Below are positions 55,015 through 64,000 of a stretch of 64,000 nt of DNA, piece by piece. The position numbers were made by a program, and so were the translations under genes. Each line of letters starts with the position of its first letter. Position 1 is the first letter of the stretch. The DNA comes from Holothuria scabra. Lineage: Eukaryota > Echinodermata > Holothuroidea > Aspidochirotida > Holothuriidae. Location: contig CM074200.1 in the NCBI GenBank assembly GCA_037179385.1, positions 35,653,884 to 35,717,883 on the forward strand, in the 5' to 3' direction. The notes below the pieces were generated by a model. That model was not told the DNA's origin and searched no databases. It saw nothing but the letters and a program-made list of their open reading frames with translations.

Positions 55015-55815
55015 TTAGAAAGTATTTCATGTTTGGAAATTAAGTTATAAAGTCTATTATAAACCAGCCGTTCAACAATCTTAGAAATAGAAGGTAATAT
55101 ACAAATAGGCCTATAAATAGATAAGGTTTATGCATCACCTGATTCAAAAGAAGGGATAATCTTTGCAAGTTTAAGTTCTGAAGGGAAAATACCAGAAGCA
55201 GAAAAAAAGGTTGATAATATAAATCAAAGGTGTAACAATAAAATGAAAGATTTGCTCAAGTAAGTCACAGTTAATTTCATCAAAACCACAGCTCTTTCCA
55301 TTCTTTATCTTCATAACAATGGCTGACAACTCCTCAATATGAGTGGGAAACATAAAGAATGATGCTTGGGCATTACTGAAGATAAAACTCAGTGGGTTGA
55401 CATTTACTGACGAATGCTAATGAATGGGCAACAGAAGCAAAATCATTGTTAAAATTATTTGCGATGTGCAAACTATTGTTACTAAGACCATCCTCACACA
55501 TAAACAAGTTATTTGAGTGGACCTTACCTTTTTTGTTAAGAATGTCATTTAAAATCTTCCATACTGTAGTTGGGTACTATTGTTCTTATTAGATGCAATG
55601 GTATCATAATAATACATTTTCTTTGCCATTCTTATGATGTCATTAAGCATATTTCTCTGCAAAGAGTAATCATTTTTGTTGCCAGGCATAGGATTAATTT
55701 TAAAATTTTTGAAAAGCTTGTTTTTCCTTCGTATGGACTTCAAGATCCCTATCGATAACCATGGAGACTCTGTTCCGTTGAGTTTATTTTTTACTGGATA
55801 ATATGGACAACACAT
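55015..55815 (-). pseudogene. LINE 5' fragment: EN-RT linker and RT start
   Basis: Minus-strand frames include PWLSIGILKSIRRKNKLFKNFK and LNDIIRMAKKMYYY (linker typical of CR1/Jockey/Rex LINEs), then IKNGKSCGFDEINCDLL (RT motif 0-1 region), FPSELKLAKIIPSFESGD and RPICILPSISKIVERLVYNR. Frameshifts and stops separate them. 5'-truncated near 55815 (no endonuclease). It continues at 51378 after the 3.6-kb insert. Confidence 0.85.
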
Positions 55816-56663
55816 TACATGTGTTGAGACATTGTCACACTAGCGGATGGTTGAAAGATCTTAAAAGCGGCTTATTGAGTTCATTCATGAAATTCCACAA
55901 ATTTTCCAAACCTGTTAATTTTTCTTCACAAACCAATGACAAATGGTTAAACTTAGACAATCCCCATATCCTGGATACAAATAATTGTTTTAATGAGTAA
56001 GTACTTAATGGTTCAATTCGATTTTCAAAATTCGTGACCAGACACTTTTTTCAAATTCTGCACAAAACCGTTACAAGTCAGGACATCACAAAATTCAAAA
56101 TTTATACTTCTTCTGTAACTATTGGATGTGAAGTTTGACTAACTATGTTAATTATAAGCATTGTCATGTGAGAGTATCCTTCAACACTCTCATGAAGTTA
56201 TCAATATCAACTCAATGAGTCCCTTTTAAGCAATAGAAATGTAACTTGATCTGTGGTCAATGTCTTTCAGAGTTTGAGAGCATGCTCTTTGAATTTTGGG
56301 CAGATGAAGTTGAATATTTTGACGTGAAAAGAGTGATTGTTGGTAAGTGTTGGTAAGTTGTTTTAGGGACAACGCGCTTCAGTTGTCAAGGAAGCTGTCA
56401 TTTCTTTGCACACTGCACTTTGGTTGCTATAGGCAAAGACAGATACAAAGATGATACTTTGTGTTTTACCAAAGGGAATACAGTTAATGATCCTTACCAA
56501 ACTTTCAAACAGTTCAAACAGTCTATATGAACAGTGAGGATGAATGAACAATCCTCAATGCAAAAATTCTGCCAAATTTTGCTCAATTTCCATAAAAATA
56601 AGGACAAAAAATTGAAAAAATATCTTTCATCATACTGTATTTTGCAACTTCAATATTGCATAT
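55816..56663. other. Non-coding, no gene recognised
   Basis: AT-rich, with no supported feature beyond the ~45-bp similarity of its first bases to about 38240-38285. Confidence 0.5.
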
Positions 56664-56783
56664 GTAATGCAAGCAGTTACTCCTAGTAAATTTCACATTT
56701 GAAGAGAAAAATTGTCACATGAATCTCCACAGCCAATCATGAAACAGGACAGGTTGGGGTGACTGCTCTTGCCCTTTTAGCAC
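56664..56783 (-). repeat. Inverted partner of 42409-42542
   Basis: Ends in 'gactgctcttgcccttt', the reverse complement of the 42.4-kb repeat's start; includes 'agccaatcatgaaac'. Confidence 0.75.
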
Positions 56784-57245
56784 TGAAAGACAGATGTGAA
56801 GATTTTGCCTACATACTGTCATTTCTGCTTTCATCTCTGTTCAATACCGTAACATTACACTTATGTTGTCCTGCTTTGTGTACTTTATTAAGACTTGAAT
56901 TCACTATTAAACTCCTAAAGACAAAATGACATAATTTAAGCTAGCTGTGAAGGGTCCTCTGTATGTATTTTAAGATTTCAGTTATTGCTGTAGAATGGAA
57001 AATAATAGTATTTTTAGCTCAACCCATTAACAGTGGGTAGAGCTTATGTTATACTGTATATGGGGTCAAAATGTCTGTCTCCCTCTTCTAAAAGTTTCAC
57101 TGCCTTCAAATCTGGTGAGATTCGTCTGATTTTTCCAGTGGAGGATTGGCATAAGCATGGCAACAGGTGTATCATTTTTGGAGTGGTTTGGTGCAAAGAG
57201 TTTGGAGAAATCATTACTTTTCTGTATTTTCCCATCAAATGTCTC

Positions 57246-57890
57246 GGGGTCTGATCATTATTCGGAAGGGTCGTTAATCCGAATAAAACATGAAGGTTGT
57301 TATTCCGAATGTTCGTTAATCCGAATTGAGAAAAAGGGTTGTTATTCCGAAGGTTAGTTATTCCGAATAAAGAATAAGAGTCATTATTCCGAAGGTTCGT
57401 TATTCCAAATAAATAAAAAGGGTCGTTATTCCGAAGGTTTGTTATTCCGAATACAGGATAGGGTGCGTTATTCGGAACAGAGGATGTCGTCAACTTTCCT
57501 TCTTCCTTCACACCATTAACGACTATGTGTATTGATGTTAATTTATGTAAATGAAGAACTGGTACTGTTTGGGGTGAGAGAACTGGGCCTTTAAGGTGGT
57601 CTGACGCTAATGGTTAATAAGTGGTTAATTTTAAAATTTCAACAGCTTGCTTAGGTTTGTATTAACGGCGTGGTGATCATTGAGTGGGGACGTCTTTACA
57701 TTGATCTATGGAATATGTGGTAGGGAAGGTAGGTCAGATAATACTGTTCCTAACACAGAAGCTGTGCCCCTGTATATTTGGAGGGATACAGTAAGAGACC
57801 ACATCCTCCATTCAGAATAACAACCCTTCGGAATAACGACCCTTATTCCCTATTTGGAATAAGGAACCTTTGGAATAACGAAAGACAACC
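57246..57890. mobile_element. Element with inward-facing 42-bp word arrays
   Basis: AAATGTCTC is duplicated at 57237-57245 and 57891-57899 (9 bp, or 8). The left part (about 57253-57450) is five tandem 42-bp units of 'ttattccgaaggttcgttattccgaa' type; the right part (about 57800-57885) has about two such units in the opposite orientation. On the minus strand the array reads as 14-residue FGITNLRNNDPFYL-like repeats; this is a by-product of 42-bp periodicity and not evidence of a protein. The centre contains a fragment (57555-57594) of TTAA MITE family D. No transposase. Confidence 0.85.
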
Positions 57891-58065
57891 AAATGTCTCA
57901 GACTGTTACATAATCAAGACAGCCAGCAAAGCAGTCATTTATTTGTCAGCTAATTACTTATCCTTCAGTAATTTTGATATATATTTCCAAGGAGCTGCTA
58001 TGATACAGATCTCTCTTTGCTGTGTGAGGACACTTCCACAGTGTGTGGTCACAGTGTAATGCTGT

Positions 58066-58175
58066 TTGGCTTAGTGTTCGACCGATTATGCTATAATCGG
58101 TAATACCCGATTACCGATTATTTAATTTAACAATCGGCCCGATGCCGATTACCAATCACGGATTATTAGAAAGAG
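58066..58175. repeat. Self-complementary CGATTACCGATTA cluster
   Basis: 'gtgttcgaccgattatgc' leads into alternating 'aatcggtaat', 'cgattaccgatta' and 'aatcggc' words in both orientations, a pattern common at ends of hAT-like MITEs. Only one end is recognisable. Confidence 0.5.
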
Positions 58176-59458
58176 GGAAGTCACATGTTTGTCACATTAG
58201 TACGTGCCCTTGCTTCGTGCGTTTAGTATTACCATAACCAGTTCAGGATGGAAATATTGGGAATGGTTCTGTTCGTTTCACGAACGGGATATCATTTTTG
58301 TAGGCGAAATATTTTCACTTCAAAAGTGGAGATACAAATCAACCCTTAATACTGTACAATTGTTTGCAGTCGATTTCACATGGCCTTTGATAATTTAGTT
58401 CTAAGGCCAACATCATGCTCTGTCTTGTTTTCATCCCCCAATCATGTCTGAACATTGCATTCTTTTACTGTACTCGGTTGTAGTTGCGTTAATGTACTGT
58501 AGCTACTCTCCCGCTTTTAATAACGAACCCCATGTAAATCAATCATGATAACCTTAGCAGTTCTGGGCACCCGTATAACTTATCTTATGGTTCCTTTTCA
58601 ATATAAATATCCCCGCATATTTTTAGCAGTTCTCGTCCAAAACTTCTGTCTTGTTTAAAAAGAATCTGCAACTGAAGGGCATGTAAAGTCCGATCCCTGA
58701 AAAATCCACGTACGCTGAGATTTGCGATGCAGTTTCTACGTGAATTTAGCACGGGGCTCGCCCGGCTTTGCTAGCCGGCATTACAAGCGCGATGGTCGTA
58801 ACACAAACTCAACGTGAAAATTTGTGTCGCGACCAAGTATTTTCACACACTAAATCACATAGGTGAAGGTGCGAGTTGTGATTGGCTGCCTAGAATCAAG
58901 GCAATTGAACCAATCACGGAACAGGGGACAATTTAAATTTTGCAATGGATCTTTTGCATATGATGTCACCGAGCAAAATATTCATCATATAAATATATAT
59001 TCATCAGGAACATGTGCTGGTCAGAAAATTTTCTTAAGCATATTAAAGCTGGTCAGCAATTTTGCATCCTGGTCAGGTCCATCCAGCACCAATGGGCAGC
59101 AGGATATCACTGCACTCCTCTCTTCCCCAAGTAGTAAATTTTTTAATCAGAGTGAATATTTTTAATATTTTATCACTAGACTTAGAAGAATAATCTGTCC
59201 GAAAACCTTTCATCAAAAATGAAGAGCATAGGTGGGAGATTTGGAAATACATTTTTTGGAATGTTTTGAGGTCATTATGTATGCAAATATACAAATTAGG
59301 TGAAATTTGAGGGGTTTTTTTTTTTCATTTTTACCCCCAAAACACCACCAGTTTGTATTTTTATTTTTTTTTTATAACATTGTTCAAGACATTTTTGGTT
59401 TCAATGAAAGAGAAACCTATGGATCCTTTGTATTTTGGTGGAGGTAAAAGATCATCTG
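58176..59458. other. Non-coding, no gene recognised
   Basis: No supported feature. A frame at 58863-59165 (100 codons) shows no family resemblance. Confidence 0.45.
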
Positions 59459-59580
59459 CAGTGTTCTCATTTGGCCCCCAAACCCAAGAGTCCTTGAACC
59501 CTCAACTTTTTTTTCCAAGAGTCCCATCAAATTTCTGAGGGTCCCATCTTTTTCCGAAGAGTCCCAAGATGAAATGGAGA
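59459..59580. repeat. GAGTCCCA word cluster next to a CAGTGTTCTC end
   Basis: Begins CAGTGTTCTCATTTGGCCC, like the TIR at 52694. Contains 'agagtcc', 'agagtcccatcaaat', 'gggtcccatc' and 'agagtcccaag'. Probably one end of another word-array MITE; the other end was not found. Confidence 0.5.
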
Positions 59581-59744
59581 AACAGAAAACAAACGTGGTT
59601 GAGCAAAACAAATGTTTTATTTGATTTTATTTTAGTCAAGTGCCTAGAGCAGCTACACTTTTGTTCTGATTTGGTGCTATGTAAGTTCAATGTATTATTG
59701 TTATTATTTTAAACTACCATGTGCACAAAAACACTCCCAGCCAA

Positions 59745-60145
59745 TAAGCAGCAGGGAGCAATTTGTTTTTGAAATTTTGATCAGCAGTTTTGCTACTCAT
59801 TTATTCAAAATTGATGAGCAATCCCCCAAAAATGATTAGCAAAATTTATATTGACATTTCCTAGCTGTATGCATTTTTACAGCAGCTTGTAAAAAACTAC
59901 TGAATCCAAGACTGAAGGGTAGGTCTGATATTACAGGTAATGAAACATAATGTGTTATGCATGTCCATATGACCCATACCATGTATGCAGACTCAGGCCC
60001 AAAAATTCCCCTACAGCAGATGTCTCCAAGGCAATTTCTGTGACTATGGAGACAGGAGCTCGATCTAGACGACATTATATGGGATCTCCTCAGCAATTTT
60101 CCCAATTTTTTTGCTTTGCTACCTTTCATTTGATAACGTTGGTTT
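59745..60145 (-). repeat. Inverted partner of 37120-37525
   Basis: Reverse complement matches the 37-kb repeat over about 400 bp at roughly 80%. Confidence 0.8.
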
Positions 60146-60184
60146 GTTAATTCAATGACCAAATAAAGCCATGCAAATAAATTG

Positions 60185-61578
60185 TCTATGACACTTCATT
60201 AATAGCAATGTAATTCCCTCACTGGATTAGTTTGCACCCAGTCATAGAAAGCCTAACAAAATGCATCCACTTTATCCCATTCATAGTCCTAGCTGCCAAG
60301 TGCCTTGATTTTAGAACAGGAGCAGTGGTACGACAAACAGACATATGAAAACAACCAATTAGAGAAAGTGCCATCTTTTATTGACATTCATCAGATGCAG
60401 CCTTCCTTAATCCTCCTCATCATTACTGTCCAGATTGTCACGAGTCGGTTCTCCCTTTTTCGCTGATTTCCCTCACCTAAAATTGGGCCCCCACTTCTTT
60501 GTAAGGACATACTGACTTGTCAGACTACCAATTAGTCTACCCACACCCATTATATTTCATGAATCAAAGCTCCATCTCTGCACAATGTATAACCAAGCAG
60601 AGTAACTTAGCTGATGTGCAGAATCAAGCTCATCCTTTGCCTTTAGGCCAGAGATTCACCCCAAAACATTTCACCCACTTTAACCTAGTTCAGATGAAAA
60701 AAAGAGGTCATCAGCTTTATTAATTTAGTAGCTTTTAAAACTTATAATAATCTGAGCAAATTTTGAGGCTCCTTAAATCCTTTCATAATTTGTCGAAAAC
60801 GTGAACCTATCATCTCCTCAGTGTCCCTTAAAACCTGACTTGGAGACATTGCTCTAGTACATTCTACTGTATGGGTGGGTATTCCCTTCTTCCTTCTTAA
60901 GGTAGCCAGCCCAAAACATAAAAGCTGATAGGCATACAAAATTATCTAGATGACATTCACTTCATTAAATAGTTTCACGGCATGTGTAAAATACTCAAAC
61001 ATAGCCCTGCCTAATACTTTAAAAAACTTTACTTCAGCAGTGTTCTTGTACGATACGTTTTCCTTAAGAGTTGCTTATTTTCTTAAGAGTTGCTTATTTT
61101 GGCTCCTGTGCTATCCTAACAAGGTTTTACATTAAGATTTCTGAGCCTAGCCTAGTCTTGAGGGCAATCTTGCATTGATCGGCAGTTGCCAATTTGGAAT
61201 GCGATGTGGCGTGACGCAAAGTTTCTTTGCATGCAGTAGAACAGTACAGAATGGAATAGTGAGTTATGCAACATGAACAAAGGCACGAGATATTTACGCA
61301 GTGATCTACTGTATAATTTCAAATTGTTTTTACAGCCTTAAATATTCAATATTTTAGGAGTGTAAACAAAAGGTGATTTGAGAAAGTACGTAGACAATGT
61401 TTGACTGAGAATAATGTAAAGATTGATCGAGGGCAAAAATATCTTGTCTTTACCAGAATAATCAAGGGCAACACTAGTTGCTAACTGCTACTTTTTGCCA
61501 AGGGTTATTGTTTTCCTTCACACTGTTGCAGCAATTAGGCTGTGTGCATAGTAGTAAAAAATGCATCTTCTGCGGAAC
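60185..61578 (-). repeat. Inverted partner of 30868-32220
   Basis: Same element as at 31 kb on the opposite strand. A 20-bp direct duplication ('cttaagagttgcttatttt', about 61065-61102) is unique to this copy. Confidence 0.8.
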
Positions 61579-61879
61579 TAGTTCATGGGTACGGGTTTAA
61601 ACTCCCGAAAGGGGAAAATTACGGTGGTTTTATTTGGAAACAAACATAATTTGTGGAGCAAGTACGGGGCCAATTTTTTTGTTTTGCATGATAAGTTTTC
61701 TTTTAAGGCAATGGGTTTGTGTGAACTTTTCAACACAAAACTTTCTATGCCTCCTTGCCAAAATTTTACATGCATTTTGCAAGCAATTCCTGTGCATCCC
61801 TGGGACGCACAGGATTTTGTTTCAAGCATCTTGAGTCGAACTCTGGCGTCAGGGACCCGGGAGCTCGGGTTAGTGAGAA

Positions 61880-63465
61880 CCCTGATCTGGGGTCACCAGG
61901 GGTCAAAGTCTGAAAACATTGTTAACGCTATATCTCAAGGTAGGAAACTTGGATAAATTTCATATTTGGCATGAGGATGCATTACAGTCAAAAGATAGTC
62001 CCCATTGTTTTTGGCAGAAATCAAAGGTCATCAGGGCTCACAGGGGTCAAAGTCTGAAAATCTGATTAACATGACAGCTCAAGATTGGAAGCTTGGGTAG
62101 ATTTCATATTTGGTACATGGATGCATTATGGTCAGGAGATGGTCCTTGTTTTTTTTTGGTTGAGGTCAGAGGTCATCTTGGGGTCACAGGCAATCAAAGT
62201 CTGGAAATCTGGTTAACATGATATCTCAAGCTAGGAGACATGGATAAACTTCATATTTTTTATGTGGATGCTTTATGGTCAGAAGATGCTCCCTTTTGTT
62301 TTTGGCGGACGTCAAAGGTCATTTTGGGTCAGCGGGGGTCAAAGTCTGAAAATCTTGTTAACACGATCTCAAGATAAGAAGCTTGGATAGATTTCATATT
62401 TAGGTGTGTGGATGTGTAATGGTCAGGAGATGGTCCCTATTGTTTTGGCAGAGGTTAAAGGTCATCTGGGGTCACTGGGGGTCAAAGTCTGAAAATCTCG
62501 TTAACACAATATGTCAAGATAGAAAGCTTGGATAGATTTCATATTTAGGGAAGGTGGATGCATTATAGTCAGTAGATAGTCCCTGTTGTTTTTGGCGTAG
62601 GTCAAAGGTCATCTGGGGTCACTGGGGGTCAAAGTCTGAAAATCTTGTTAACACAATATCTCAAGATAGAAAGCTTGGATAGATTTCATATCTGATATGT
62701 GAATGCGTTATAGTTAGAAGATGGTTCCTATTGTTTTGGGGGGTAGGTCAAAGTTCATCTGGGGTCACCAGGGGTCAACATCTGAAAATCTTGTTAACAC
62801 AATATCTCAAGGTAGAAAGCTTGAATACATGTCATATTTAGTATGTGGATGTGTTATGGTCAGGAGGTGGTCCCTATTGTTTTTGGTGGAGGTCATCTGG
62901 GGTCATCAGGGTTCAAAGTATGAAAACCTTGTTAATGCGATATCTCAAGGTAGGAAACTTGGAAAGATTTCATATTTGGTATGTGAATGCGTCATAGTCA
63001 GTAAATGATCCCTATGGCTTTTGGTGGAGGTCAAAGGTCATCTTAGGTCACCAGGGGTCAAAGTCTGAAAACCTTGTTAATGTGATATCTCAGGTTAAGT
63101 AGCATTGATAGATTTCATATTTGTTATGTGGATAGTTTATGGTCAGAAAATGGTATGTAATATTTTTGATGGAGGTCAAAGGTCATCTGGGGTCACTGCT
63201 GGTCCAAGTCTGAAAATCCTGCTTATGCAATATCTCAAGATAGGAAACTTGGATAATTTCATATTTGGGTAATGTGGATGGATTGTGGTTAGAAGATGGT
63301 CCCAATAGTTTTTGGCAGAGATGAAAGGTCATCTGGGGTCTCCAGGGGTCAAAGCCTGGAAACCTTTTTAAATTTGATCTCTCAAGATAGCTGTTTGTCC
63401 ATTTGTCTGTCTGTTGTTTGTCATTCTAGCTATGTATGGCTTTTATGGAGGTCAAAAGGTCATCT
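61880..63465 (+). repeat. ~145-bp satellite array, about 11 units
   Basis: Units contain 'ggggtcaccaggggtcaaag', 'tctgaaaatcttgttaacac', 'atatctcaagatagaaagct', 'tggatagatttcatatttgg', 'gtggatgc.ttatggtcag' and 'agatggtccctattgttttt', then the next AGGTCA block. Unit starts are near 61882, 62028, 62172, 62318, 62462, 62610, 62755, 62895, 63038, 63183 and 63330. Divergence between units is 10-20%, so it is not freshly amplified. Open frames here are artefacts of the period. Confidence 0.95.
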
Positions 63466-63694
63466 GGAATGACAAAATTATTTTTTGAACAAGCTAGTAT
63501 AACATTTGAATGAGAAGATAATGGTGCATGATGGCACTCTTTGAAACGGAACAGTTATGTATCATTGAAACCTCAATGCATTTTTGCATTCTGGTTTCTT
63601 GTACTCAGAGAAGTAGCTCTTGCTTACTAATTGTGTTATGATAGCTCATTAAACTTGCTTTCTTCCTTGATAACTAGACTTTCTGACTGCTTTC
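63466..63694. other. Short non-coding stretch
   Basis: Nothing recognised. Confidence 0.4.
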
Positions 63695-63754
63695 AAAGTT
63701 GATCTCAAGCAGGGGATCGGATCCGGATCTGATCCACCCCTTGAGATCAACTTT
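63695..63754. repeat. 60-bp near-perfect palindrome rich in GATC
   Basis: The 15-bp arms AAAGTTGATCTCAAG and CTTGAGATCAACTTT are exact reverse complements. The core (GGGATCGGATCC / GGATCTGATCC) also folds. Followed by GATC-rich sequence to about 63895 with two 'gtgtgaaagctc' copies, similar in style to the TAA-flanked MITE at 12420. Confidence 0.85.
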
Positions 63755-63966
63755 GTAGTGTGAAAGCTCTCGCACTCAGGATCAGATCCGGAGATTTTGA
63801 TCCACCCACTGGGGCAGATCAGATCTCGTGGTTGGGATAAAAAAAAACTGGGTGTGAAAGCTCGGAGGATCAAGGTGACCCGAGATCAACATCCTATGAC
63901 ATAACTTCCCATTTCAACTTACACGGAACGTTGCTCTGCACAGCAGCGCTTCCTTTATGTACAGCT

Positions 63967-64000
63967 ACAATCCTCGACAAAAATACATGGGACAAACCCC
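63967..64000. mobile_element. MITE family M, copy 5, cut by window end
   Basis: ACAATCCTCGACAAAAATAC followed by 'atgggacaaacccc' matches the left TIR of copies 1-4. Preceded by CT (63965-63966) in an AGCT context, the same flank as copy 1. The rest lies outside the window. Confidence 0.8.

Noticed and set aside
57044..57511. 155-codon minus-strand frame with repeated FGITNLRNND peptides
   Set aside because: The peptide repeat follows from 42-bp periodicity (divisible by three) in a word-array element flanked by a TSD, not from a protein gene.
62721..63008. 95-codon frame in the satellite
   Set aside because: Produced by the repeat unit; frames are not maintained between units.
61880..63465. 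CRISPR array
   Set aside because: Units are ~145 bp and tandem, with no unique spacers between short identical repeats, in an animal-type genome.

Overview
The window looks like repeat-dense, non-coding DNA from a marine deuterostome invertebrate, most likely an echinoderm. This is an inference from three things: AT-rich eukaryotic composition, CCTAGG/TAGGCCTA-rich tracts, and a Ty3/gypsy element whose integrase lies upstream of reverse transcriptase (the Gmr1-type order known from deuterostomes). I find no intact host protein-coding gene. All convincing coding sequence belongs to retroelements, apart from one short broken ORF of unknown family. Nearly every other recognisable feature is a transposable element, a fragment of one, or a tandem or inverted repeat.

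Layout. 0-10 kb: satellite fragment, two near-identical 197-bp MITEs (2.9 and 4.3 kb), a mosaic repeat (5.9-7.3 kb) and a tRNA-derived SINE (7.8 kb). 10.2-11.0 kb: 5'-truncated LINE with target-site duplication (TSD) and poly(A). 12.2-20.0 kb: an old tandem duplication whose two copies were hit by different transposons (404-bp TAA-flanked, 2.8-kb, 282-bp and 1.24-kb elements, SINE). 21.35-23.2 kb: foldback element with 342-bp arms, containing a second element built from repeated GGGGGCGAACTGG words. 23.7-24.3 kb: second tRNA-like SINE. 26.2-30.7 kb: gag-only LTR retrotransposon with a DNA transposon inside its 5' LTR. 30.9-42.5 kb: dispersed repeats (several with inverted partners at 56.7 and 59.7-61.6 kb), two 246-bp MITEs and two ~307-bp TTAA MITEs. 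42.7-55.8 kb: a minus-strand LINE split by a 6.9-kb Gmr1-like retrotransposon, a piggyBac-type MITE composite and a 3.6-kb unknown insert. 57.2-57.9 kb: an element made of inward-facing 42-bp repeats. 61.9-63.5 kb: an 11-copy ~145-bp satellite carrying clustered AGGTCA-type words. The window ends inside a fifth MITE copy.

How they relate. The two LTR elements share the same primer-binding site (it matches the 3' end of tRNA-Leu), similar LTR length and homologous Gag, but only one retains pol. The MITE family at 2.9, 4.3, 38.3, 39.9 and 63.97 kb has a consistent 2-bp AG/CT duplication at CAG sites. Several nested insertions have a paralogous empty site in this window (the other LTR, the other half of the tandem duplication, the interrupted LINE reading frame), so boundaries and TSDs can be read directly.
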